This document shows positions 29,554-36,419 of a DNA stretch of 36,419 nt, in pieces; position 1 is the stretch's first letter; each line of letters starts with the position of its first letter. The translations under genes were made by a program, and so were the position numbers. This stretch comes from Chitinophagaceae bacterium (GTDB lineage Bacteria; Bacteroidota; Bacteroidia; Chitinophagales; Chitinophagaceae): NCBI GenBank assembly GCA_947447825.1, contig CANFLL010000039.1, positions 1-36,419 of the forward strand, written 5' to 3'. Below the pieces are notes generated by a model, which saw only the letters and a program-made list of their open reading frames with translations, was not told the DNA's origin and made no database searches.

Positions 29554-30252
29554 TTATCTTGTTGGTTCTTGCAACATATCAATAAAATCAGCACTGGCTG
29601 ATTCCATTTTATTAGCTGTTTTATCTATTTGTGTACTCAAGAAATTGTGTCCAACATAGGCAATAAGTCCAATAATTAATCCTGATGCACTAGTAACCAT
29701 TTTTGTATATATACCACCTGCTATGGTCCCTAAAGTATATTCACCAGTGGATGCTATTCCATAGAATAATTGTACCATCCCTACAATAGTTCCCAAAAAG
29801 CCAAACATTGGGGCAATACCAGCCACCAAAGAGAGTATGGAAAGATTGCGTTCCATTTTATACATTTCTAGTTTGCCAACGTTTTCCATGCTTTTCTCAA
29901 TAGCATCAATACTTTTCCCAATACGTTGAATACCTTTATCAATCATTCTTCCAACAGGGTTATTAGCATTTTTTGCTAAGTTTCTTGCCGCTGAAATATT
30001 GCCAGAAATAATGTTATCTCTAATAACACTCATAAAGCCAGTGTCTATTTTAGATGCTTTACTAATTGCAATCAATCTCTCAAAGAAGATAAAAAGTGTA
30101 ATAACCAACAAAAGATATAGAGGATACATGATGAAACCTCCTTTTTGAAGAAGATCCCACATTGAAATTTTTTCAACCACAGGAATTGCTTTTGATAATA
30201 CTTTAGCTGTGGTGTCAGCAATGGAATTAGTAACTTGAAGTAAATAAAACAT
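29554..30252 (-). CDS. MotA/TolQ/ExbB proton channel family protein
   Basis: A 232-residue inner-membrane protein with three helices: GGFIMYPLYLLLVITLFIFF (about 38-60), GIAPMFGFLGTIVGMVQLFY (about 143-168, with the conserved GTIVGM) and TSASGLIIGLIAYVGHNFL (about 190-212). A cytoplasmic loop (70-140) links helices one and two. It forms the channel with the ExbD-like protein next in the operon. The start at MFYLLQV gives a short periplasmic lead with no signal peptide. Confidence 0.9.
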   Translation of the reverse strand: MFYLLQVTNSIADTTAKVLSKAIPVVEKISMWDLLQKGGFIMYPLYLLLVITLFIFFERLIAISKASKIDTGFMSVIRDNIISGNISAARNLAKNANNPVGRMIDKGIQRIGKSIDAIEKSMENVGKLEMYKMERNLSILSLVAGIAPMFGFLGTIVGMVQLFYGIASTGEYTLGTIAGGIYTKMVTSASGLIIGLIAYVGHNFLSTQIDKTANKMESASADFIDMLQEPTR

Positions 30253-30474
30253 GTGTAAACTGTTTTTAATTATGGCTAAAATAACCGCTTTAAAATTGAA
30301 AGAATTATCGTGTGGATAAATTTAGAAATGATTAACGCTTTTCATTTGCTTATTCACTAATAGTTGTAAAAGACCAACGGTATTGGCAATGGTTTAATTT
30401 TTTGAACCCTAGAATATTGAATCATACTAAAGGAAATTATGCTAGCATGCCATTTCCTATTTCATACTTCCCAT

Positions 30475-31407
30475 TTACTTTCCTTCTTTTTCCTTCATTT
30501 TCATCATGCCAATTATTTGTTTCATGGTTTTATCCATTCCCTCGGCACTTCCATCTAGAAAAATTACATTGCCACTCCCCAACTCTGCAAAGTTTTTAAT
30601 TGCCTCTGTCCACATGCTAAATAATATTACATTAGTGTCTAGGTTTGCTTCTTTCATTTGTTCCGCAGCCTGACTCATACCTCGTGCTACTTCTTCTCTA
30701 AACAAGGCAACGCCTTGTCCACGTAATCTTGCAGCCTCTTTTTCAGCCTCTGCCGAAATTTTAATAGCATTACCTTCCGCCTCTGCCGATTTTGTTTTAG
30801 TAATTAGAAGGGCTTGACCTTCGTTTTCAGCAGCAGCTTTCAAGTTATTACTTGCCACTACTTTACTCATACTTTCCATAACCGCCTGATCGAATGTGAT
30901 GTCATTGATCTGTAAATCTTGCAGATGATACCCCCATTCTTCCAATGAATGATCTATCTGCTCTTTAACATAATCCACAATTTCTCTTCTGGCAGTTAAT
31001 ATTTCAGCTTGTTTTTTGGTAGCTACAAAGGCTCTAATTGAGCCTTCAACCGTTCTAATCAATGCCTGCATCAAATCTTTGTCGCTTATAAACTTAAAAG
31101 CAACTTTTTTCACTGTTTCTTCGTCTGCATTTTGCACAGAATATAGCAGCATACTTTTAAAGTAAACATTTGCTTGGTCAATTGTTACAGCTTGGAATTC
31201 TAACTCAACACTTCTATTTTGAATACTTATCCGCTTATAAATTTGTTCTATTACAGGTATTTTAAACCTTAAACCAGGTAATAGAATCCGTTTATATTTA
31301 CCGAACATTACTATTACTGCAATTGTTCCTTGATTAACGGTTAATAAGCCACTAAACCCGATGAAGCCGAGCAAAAGTAGCCACCAAAAATGACTCAGAA
31401 ATTCCAT
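30475..31407 (-). CDS. SPFH/Band 7 (stomatin-prohibitin-like) membrane protein
   Basis: A 310-residue protein from Met19 of the longer frame. An N-terminal helix (FWWLLLLGFIGFSGLL) anchors it. The Band 7 domain (about 25-200) shows VNQGTIAVIVMFGKYKRILL, PGLRFKIPVIEQIYKRIS and YLQDLQINDITFDQAVMESM-like sequence. An Ala/Glu-rich coiled coil (AENEGQALLITKTKSAEAEG, AEKEAARLRGQG) follows, typical of ring-forming scaffolds. It probably organises membrane microdomains or controls membrane proteases. No NfeD or FtsH gene is adjacent. The 18 residues before Met19 (MKRTLISFIPVIFPKINN) could be a genuine extension, so the start is uncertain. Confidence 0.88.
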   Translation of the reverse strand: MEFLSHFWWLLLLGFIGFSGLLTVNQGTIAVIVMFGKYKRILLPGLRFKIPVIEQIYKRISIQNRSVELEFQAVTIDQANVYFKSMLLYSVQNADEETVKKVAFKFISDKDLMQALIRTVEGSIRAFVATKKQAEILTARREIVDYVKEQIDHSLEEWGYHLQDLQINDITFDQAVMESMSKVVASNNLKAAAENEGQALLITKTKSAEAEGNAIKISAEAEKEAARLRGQGVALFREEVARGMSQAAEQMKEANLDTNVILFSMWTEAIKNFAELGSGNVIFLDGSAEGMDKTMKQIIGMMKMKEKEGK

Positions 31408-31485
31408 ATTATTAATTTTTGGAAAGATAACAGGAATAAATGAAATAAGTGTCCTTTTCAACTTATTACTTTCAAAGTTGATTTT

Positions 31486-34248
31486 TTATCTTATCAACAC
31501 ACTCGTTCCATTCTTGAACCATTTCTTATTATTAGCTTGGGTATAGTCTAATGTCCATATATAGGTACCTGTATCTTGTAGAATGCCATTAATGGTTCCA
31601 TCCCATCCAGCATTTAGTTCATGCGTTTCAAATATTAGTTTACCATATCTGTTAAACACCCTGAAGGTTAAGGTAAGCACAGTCGTTTCGCCACCAAAAG
31701 GTCTTAGTGTTCTGTTAAAGCCATTTGGTAACTTACTTGTTGGCACAAAGGCGGTTGGAACATATAGTGTATCGCATGAGGCATCATTGTCATAATTTAT
31801 TTTTTGTGGAATACTATCCACAAGGCAACCTTGATTATTGGAAATATAGATAGAATAATTGCCAGTGTATAAGTTGTGGATGGTGTATGGGATATTGTAC
31901 CAATTCACTTTGTCTATAGAAAATTGATAAGGACTTTCCTCTTTTACGCCTCTCACTGATGACACATTGATAGCACCACTGTTTTCATTAAAACAAGCTG
32001 CATCTTTTGGTGTATGCACAACCGAAGATGGTTTAATCCCTAAAACATTAAAGGATTGACTTGTGCTTTTGTTGCCACAACCAGATTGAACAGAATAGTT
32101 AATGTTTGTTATACCAGCAATCATTCCTTTCACCCACCCTAAACTATCTACAGTGGCAATCGAATTATTGCTGCTACTCCATTTTCCATTTTGTGTAAGT
32201 TCATTTAGCAAAATAGAATCTCCTGAACAAACTGAAAATGTGCCACCAATTGGATATAAAGTATACAGGGTATCCATCGATAATATTAGTGTTAGTACAC
32301 TGTCGCACCCTGCGCTGTTAAGGAGATGAATGGTGTAAGTTCCTGCACCTTTATAAATGTTGCCATTAAAACTAAAGGAACTGTCCTTGCACATTCTCGC
32401 TTTGGTGGTAGATGTGGTAGCAGCACCTTCTTTTAATATTAGAGATGCTGTGCTATCGCAACCCACAGCATTCGTGAGATGGGTAGAATATGTTCCTGAT
32501 TTGTTATAAGCCACGCCATTAAAAATGTAAGAATTTCCATGGCAGAGTGTTATGGTTGTGGTAGAACTAGTGGGCGATAAATAAGTAAATCTACCCAAAC
32601 TTCCAGTACCAAATCGGGTTGTCACTGTAACAGCACCCGTTGCACCACTATCCACAAAGGCAGTAATGGTGGCATCATCAACCACTACATAAGATTTGGC
32701 CGTATCATTTCCAAAGGCTACAGAGGTTGCATCCCAAAAGCCACTTCCCTTAATGGTAACAGTGGCACCAGCGCACGCTGAATCAGGGCTGAACGATGTG
32801 ATGTTTGGCGGACTAGGGGGTGTACCACAAGCAGGAACATTTGCCACAAAGTTGCCCCAAGCAATAGGATTTCCATTCATTTTGATGGTAGAAGTTACTT
32901 GGTTGGTAGCAGTGTTGATGATGCTAATGGTACTATCAAGGTTATTAGATACAAACAATTCTTTACCATCTGGACTAAAACTCAATCCACTAGGGTTATT
33001 GCCCACCTGAATAGTTCTTGAGATGGTATTTGTGGCAGTATTGATGACATTAATGGTGCTTCCTGCGGCATTATTAACGTACAGTTTACTGCCATCATTA
33101 CTCACTAAAAGTATGTCTGGATTATCATCAACATTAATAGAACTAGTTATCGTATTGGTTAAAGTATTGAAAACAGAAACAGTATTGTTGGCAGAATTTG
33201 GTAAGTACAGTTGAGCGCCATCCTTACTAATAGCCACATAAATTGCTGCAAAACCTATGGATACACTCTTTATAACCTTGTTAGTAGTGGTATTAATGAT
33301 GGTAATTGTTCTGTCGTAAGAGTTCGTGGCATAAAGGAGTTTGCCGTCCGGACTAACACATACGCCATAAGTGCCATTGCCACAAGGAATGTTAGTGATG
33401 ATGGCATTGGTGACCGCATTGATAACATACACAGATCCACCCACGTCAAGTCCTCGCTTACTGTAACTACATTGATAAAGCTTGCTGCCATCGGGGCTAA
33501 AACAGGAACGTGTGAGTTGGGTTCCGATGTATAAATTGGCAATAACCGTGTTACTGGTAGTATTAATAATGCTTATAGTGCCATCGCGGGTGTTACTAAC
33601 ATATATCCTTTTGCCATCTGGGCTAGCATTAATGCTACTTGCCCCTTTGCCTACGTGAGCTGTAGCAACCAGTGTTTTCGTGACCCCATTAAACACATTT
33701 ATCAAGTTATTGCTACTTGCAACGTAGGCAAAAGCTGTAAATCCTTTATCAAAAGCAAAAGTGCTATCGCTAGTAATCGATCCGCTTGGAGTGGTAACGG
33801 TTATCTTCCCATTATTGCCATTACTAACAAAAGCCGTAATACTTGTTGCATTATTTATCCTAAAAGAATCTACCGCTGTTCCCCCAACATTTACAGTGGT
33901 TGCCCCAGTAAAGTTGGTGCCAATGATGAATAATGGCGTACTCATGTTTGGACAGGTATTAGAAGGCGTGAAGGAAGTAATGGAGGGGGAGGAGGGATTG
34001 CCAAAAAGTATCTTTGGGATACGGTTATTGCCTGCTTCAGCTACATAAAGATTCCCAGAACCATCCCTAAAAACCCCAACTGGAGAATTTAAACTGGCAC
34101 TAGTGGCTGTACCACTATCTCCGATATAACCATATTTGCCATTCCTTGCAACAGTCGTAATTAATTGAGCAGTACAATTGTTTAATAGGGAAAATAATAA
34201 GCCAACATATAATGTAACTGTAAGATAGCATCGTGGGGGAATCTTCAT
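31486..34248 (-). CDS. large secreted beta-propeller/Ig protein with T9SS type-B C-terminal signal
   Basis: A secreted or cell-surface protein of about 920 residues. The signal peptide (YVGLLFSLLNNCTAQ) is cleaved before LITTVARNG. Order: one NHL-like unit (GYIGDSGTATSASLNSPVG, LYVAEAGNNRI), an IPT/TIG domain (SFTPSNTCPNMSTPLFIIG), about eight YVTN propeller repeats (LYVNNAAGSTINVINTATN type, about 170-470), a second IPT, two repeats of the CxxxSYxFNGxxYxxxGTYxxHL form, a Big-2-like stretch, an SprB-like stretch (PYQFSIDKVNWYNIPY), and a C-terminal FRVFNRYGKLIFET with AGWDGTINGILQDTGTYIW. The last is the gliding-motility-associated type-B tail that directs export by T9SS. I start at Met7, which gives a 28-residue signal; Met1 is at 34266. 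No function beyond a surface adhesin or binding protein can be claimed. Confidence 0.88.
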   Translation of the reverse strand: MKIPPRCYLTVTLYVGLLFSLLNNCTAQLITTVARNGKYGYIGDSGTATSASLNSPVGVFRDGSGNLYVAEAGNNRIPKILFGNPSSPSITSFTPSNTCPNMSTPLFIIGTNFTGATTVNVGGTAVDSFRINNATSITAFVSNGNNGKITVTTPSGSITSDSTFAFDKGFTAFAYVASSNNLINVFNGVTKTLVATAHVGKGASSINASPDGKRIYVSNTRDGTISIINTTSNTVIANLYIGTQLTRSCFSPDGSKLYQCSYSKRGLDVGGSVYVINAVTNAIITNIPCGNGTYGVCVSPDGKLLYATNSYDRTITIINTTTNKVIKSVSIGFAAIYVAISKDGAQLYLPNSANNTVSVFNTLTNTITSSINVDDNPDILLVSNDGSKLYVNNAAGSTINVINTATNTISRTIQVGNNPSGLSFSPDGKELFVSNNLDSTISIINTATNQVTSTIKMNGNPIAWGNFVANVPACGTPPSPPNITSFSPDSACAGATVTIKGSGFWDATSVAFGNDTAKSYVVVDDATITAFVDSGATGAVTVTTRFGTGSLGRFTYLSPTSSTTTITLCHGNSYIFNGVAYNKSGTYSTHLTNAVGCDSTASLILKEGAATTSTTKARMCKDSSFSFNGNIYKGAGTYTIHLLNSAGCDSVLTLILSMDTLYTLYPIGGTFSVCSGDSILLNELTQNGKWSSSNNSIATVDSLGWVKGMIAGITNINYSVQSGCGNKSTSQSFNVLGIKPSSVVHTPKDAACFNENSGAINVSSVRGVKEESPYQFSIDKVNWYNIPYTIHNLYTGNYSIYISNNQGCLVDSIPQKINYDNDASCDTLYVPTAFVPTSKLPNGFNRTLRPFGGETTVLTLTFRVFNRYGKLIFETHELNAGWDGTINGILQDTGTYIWTLDYTQANNKKWFKNGTSVLIR

Positions 34249-34431
34249 TTTAAATATAGTTTGCAATGCTTAATTAATAGCTTTTGCAATGATAGTTAAT
34301 ATAGTTAAATGAAGGGGAGGAGCAAATTCATAAGCGGATTATAACAACAAACTTATAACAGTAGTAGGCAGAGTAGAATAGGTAATTATTCCCTTTAATA
34401 GCATACCCCAACTTTTCAATTACCCTTCCGC

Positions 34432-34439
34432 TATATTTG
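34432..34439 (+). promoter_or_regulatory. -7-like element (TATATTTG) immediately before the ABC-F gene
   Basis: TATATTTG fits the Bacteroidota TAnnTTTG consensus and ends 5 bp before the ATG at 34445. If used, the transcript would be leaderless or nearly so. A clean TTTG at about -33 is not present. Confidence 0.4.
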
Positions 34440-34444
34440 CAGCT

Positions 34445-36337
34445 ATGCATTATGTATCGGTAGAAGGCTTAACCAAAAGCTATGGTATCAATCCCCTGTT
34501 CAACAATATTTCATTTCATATCAATGAAGGAGAAAAAATTGCGCTTATTGCCCGTAATGGTATCGGCAAATCCACGATGTTAAGAATTATTGCTGGTCAA
34601 GAAGTGGCTGATGCCGGCAAAGTGTATGTAAATAAAGGTGTTACGGTTGCCCTTTTTGAACAAGATCCTAAGTTCGATGAAAACAGAACGGTTCTAGAAA
34701 ATATATTTACGAGCAATCACCCCATTATGAGTGTGATGCGCAAATATGAAGCTGCATTAGAGGCTGATGATGCCGAAGCAATAACAGATTGCATTGAAAA
34801 AATTGATGAATTAGGTGCTTGGGATTATGAAGCTAAGGTGCATCAAATATTGAGTAAACTCAACATTCATCACCTTCAAAACAAAGTGAATAGCCTTAGT
34901 GGTGGTCAACGAAAAAGGGTTGCATTGGCTAAAACTTTGATAGACATTGGCTTTGAACACCAACATACGCTTTTGATGATGGATGAACCTACCAACCACC
35001 TTGATGTAGGTATGATTGAATGGTTGGAGCATTATTTGGGGCAAGAAAGTATAACCCTCTTGTTGGTAACGCATGATAGGTATTTTTTGGATGCTGTTTG
35101 TACGGAGATTTGGGAATTGGAAAGAGAGAATATGTACACGTACAAAGGCGACTATGAAAACTACATGGAAAAGAAAGCTGCTCGCATTGAAAGTGAACTA
35201 GCAAGTATTGATAAGGCAAAAAACCAATACAGAAAAGAGCTTGAATGGATGCGCAAGCAACCAAAAGCTAGATCAACGAAAAGTAGAAGCCGACAAGATA
35301 ATTTTTATGAAGTAGAAGCTCGTGCCAAACAGAAAATTGAAGATGCTCAGGTTCAGTTACAGGTTAAGATGAGTAGGATAGGGGGCAAAGTGCTTGAAGT
35401 GAAAAAGGTGTATAAAAGCTTTGGCGACCTGCCCATTCTGAAAGGATTCGATTATACTTTTAGTAAAGGCGAACGCATTGGGGTTATTGGGAAGAATGGA
35501 GTGGGTAAATCAACCTTCCTAAACATTCTTCAAGGGTTAGAAAAGCCTGATACTGGGAAGATTAATGTGGGTGAAACGATCATATTTGGTAATTTCTCTC
35601 AGCAAGGGCTTAAAATAAAAGAGAATCTACGAGTTATTGAATATGTAAAAACCTTTGCTGAAAATTTTCCTTTGGCAGATGGTAGTAGCCTTAATGCTGC
35701 TCAGTTTTTGGAACTATTCCTTTTTACCCCCGACAAACAATATACCTATCTAAATTCTTTGAGTGGTGGCGAAAAGAAACGTTTGCAACTGTTGACTATT
35801 TTGTTTACCAATCCCAACTTCTTAATATTAGATGAGCCTACGAACGATTTAGATTTACCTACATTGGCTGTGTTAGAAGGCTTTTTAAATGACTTTCAGG
35901 GTTGTGTGTTGATTGTGAGCCACGATCGTTATTTTATGGATAGGTTAGTGGATCATCTATTTGTGTTTGAAGGGAATGGTGAGGTGAGAGATTTTCCTGG
36001 TAACTATACCCAATATAGAATTGAGGAAAGAGAAAAAGAGAAAAGAGGTTCCTCGCTCAATTTGCAACCAGAACCAGTGGCTAAACCTGTTGAACAAGCA
36101 ACAAAGCCAGTAGAAAAACAAACCAAGAAACTATCTTTTAAAGAAAAACAAGAGTTTGAAAAGATAGAAAAAGATATTGCAAAGCTGGAAGAAGAAAAGG
36201 TTACCATCGCCGAACAGATGAGTAATAGTAATTTGCCTTTCGAAGAAATTAAGAAATTTAGCGACCGACTAATAGCCATTGATAATGAATTAGGAATGAA
36301 AGAATTTAGATGGTTGGAATTGAGCGAAGGAGCTTAG
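34445..36337 (+). CDS. ABC-F family ATPase (Uup-like)
   Basis: A 630-residue soluble protein with two ATP-binding cassettes and no membrane domain, the ABC-F type that acts on ribosomes. Cassette 1: Walker A ARNGIGKST (36-44), signature LSGGQRKRVALA, Walker B LLMMDEPTNHLD, switch VTHDRYFLD. Cassette 2: GKNGVGKST, LSGGEKKRLQLL, LILDEPTNDLD, VSHDRYFMD. A charged inter-cassette linker (about 235-310) and a C-terminal coiled coil (about 560-630, EKIEKDIAKLEEEKVTIAEQ) make Uup the closest model. The first Walker A starts with Ala where Gly is usual. Homologues such as TaaB/EttA differ in linker. Start MHYVSVEGLTKSYG is the standard opening. Confidence 0.93.
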   Translation: MHYVSVEGLTKSYGINPLFNNISFHINEGEKIALIARNGIGKSTMLRIIAGQEVADAGKVYVNKGVTVALFEQDPKFDENRTVLENIFTSNHPIMSVMRKYEAALEADDAEAITDCIEKIDELGAWDYEAKVHQILSKLNIHHLQNKVNSLSGGQRKRVALAKTLIDIGFEHQHTLLMMDEPTNHLDVGMIEWLEHYLGQESITLLLVTHDRYFLDAVCTEIWELERENMYTYKGDYENYMEKKAARIESELASIDKAKNQYRKELEWMRKQPKARSTKSRSRQDNFYEVEARAKQKIEDAQVQLQVKMSRIGGKVLEVKKVYKSFGDLPILKGFDYTFSKGERIGVIGKNGVGKSTFLNILQGLEKPDTGKINVGETIIFGNFSQQGLKIKENLRVIEYVKTFAENFPLADGSSLNAAQFLELFLFTPDKQYTYLNSLSGGEKKRLQLLTILFTNPNFLILDEPTNDLDLPTLAVLEGFLNDFQGCVLIVSHDRYFMDRLVDHLFVFEGNGEVRDFPGNYTQYRIEEREKEKRGSSLNLQPEPVAKPVEQATKPVEKQTKKLSFKEKQEFEKIEKDIAKLEEEKVTIAEQMSNSNLPFEEIKKFSDRLIAIDNELGMKEFRWLELSEGA

Positions 36338-36340
36338 ATA

Positions 36341-36419
36341 GTGGTTAGTGGTTAGATATTAGTTATTAGTGGTTAGTTATTAGTGGTTAGTTATTAGTGG
36401 TTAGTTATTAGTGGTTAGT
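36341..36419. repeat. 14-bp tandem repeat at the right edge
   Basis: GGTTAGTTATTAGT repeats exactly at 36371, 36385 and 36399, with a further partial at 36413 running off the window. The preceding 30 bp are looser GTTAGTGGTTAGATATTAGT variants. It begins 4 bp after the ABC-F stop codon, and total length is unknown. Confidence 0.9.

Noticed and set aside
29216-29659. 147-residue plus-strand ORF
   Set aside because: It is antisense to both exbD and the 3' end of exbB, which have clear family motifs.
32696-33933. series of plus-strand ORFs opposite the YVTN region
   Set aside because: They are antisense to a well-supported repeat protein; periodic coding sequence opens reverse frames.

Overview
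The window looks like chromosomal DNA of a Bacteroidota bacterium, probably near Chitinophagales/Sphingobacteriales. It is AT-rich and genes lack clear Shine-Dalgarno sites. TAnnTTTG-type -7 promoter elements precede two genes. It encodes a type IX secretion (T9SS) type-B sorted protein, a bacterial serine palmitoyltransferase (sphingolipid synthesis) and a Bacteroidota-type proline dehydrogenase. These assignments rest on reading the protein sequences; no database search was possible.

Layout. 1-1172: no gene, but two unrelated tandem arrays (21-bp and 42-bp periods). 1173-4394: soluble hybrid histidine kinase (GAF-PAS-PAS-HisKA-HATPase-REC-REC-HPt), ending at a strong terminator and convergent with 4612-10450, which holds a prolyl oligopeptidase and DnaE (minus strand). 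10451-12780: an eroded 2.3-kb tract with a multiply broken fibronectin-III-like pseudogene, a doubtful small ORF and dispersed short repeats. 12781-14487: secreted family-43 glycoside hydrolase. 14536-15170: element A. 15303-15388: tRNA-Leu(GAG) with its terminator. 15538-16347: ECF sigma factor and a small zinc-finger anti-sigma candidate. 16466-19052: acyltransferase-like protein and serine palmitoyltransferase. 20019-22691: pyrG and ribF. 22728-23434: element B. 23542-25306: MbnH/MbnP pair. 25515-26804: amino-acid permease. 27041-28957: YceI-like protein and proline dehydrogenase. 29122-31407: ExbD, ExbB and an SPFH protein. 31486-34248: large beta-propeller protein with a T9SS tail. 34445-36337: ABC-F ATPase. 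The right edge runs into a 14-bp tandem repeat.

The most unusual content is the pair A/B. These are two copies, in opposite orientation 7.6 kb apart, of an apparently undescribed 0.64-0.71-kb non-autonomous element. Each is bounded by TTAA plus ~20-bp terminal inverted repeats, has conserved flanks, and carries a central 21-bp-period array of GACTC/GAGTC dyads that varies in copy number (6.6 versus 9.6 units). Another 21-bp array with an unrelated sequence lies at 67-263. The best functional story is the mbnP-mbnH pair, where a MauG-like diheme enzyme is expected to oxidise a tryptophan in its partner to build a copper site. No methanobactin genes are present.
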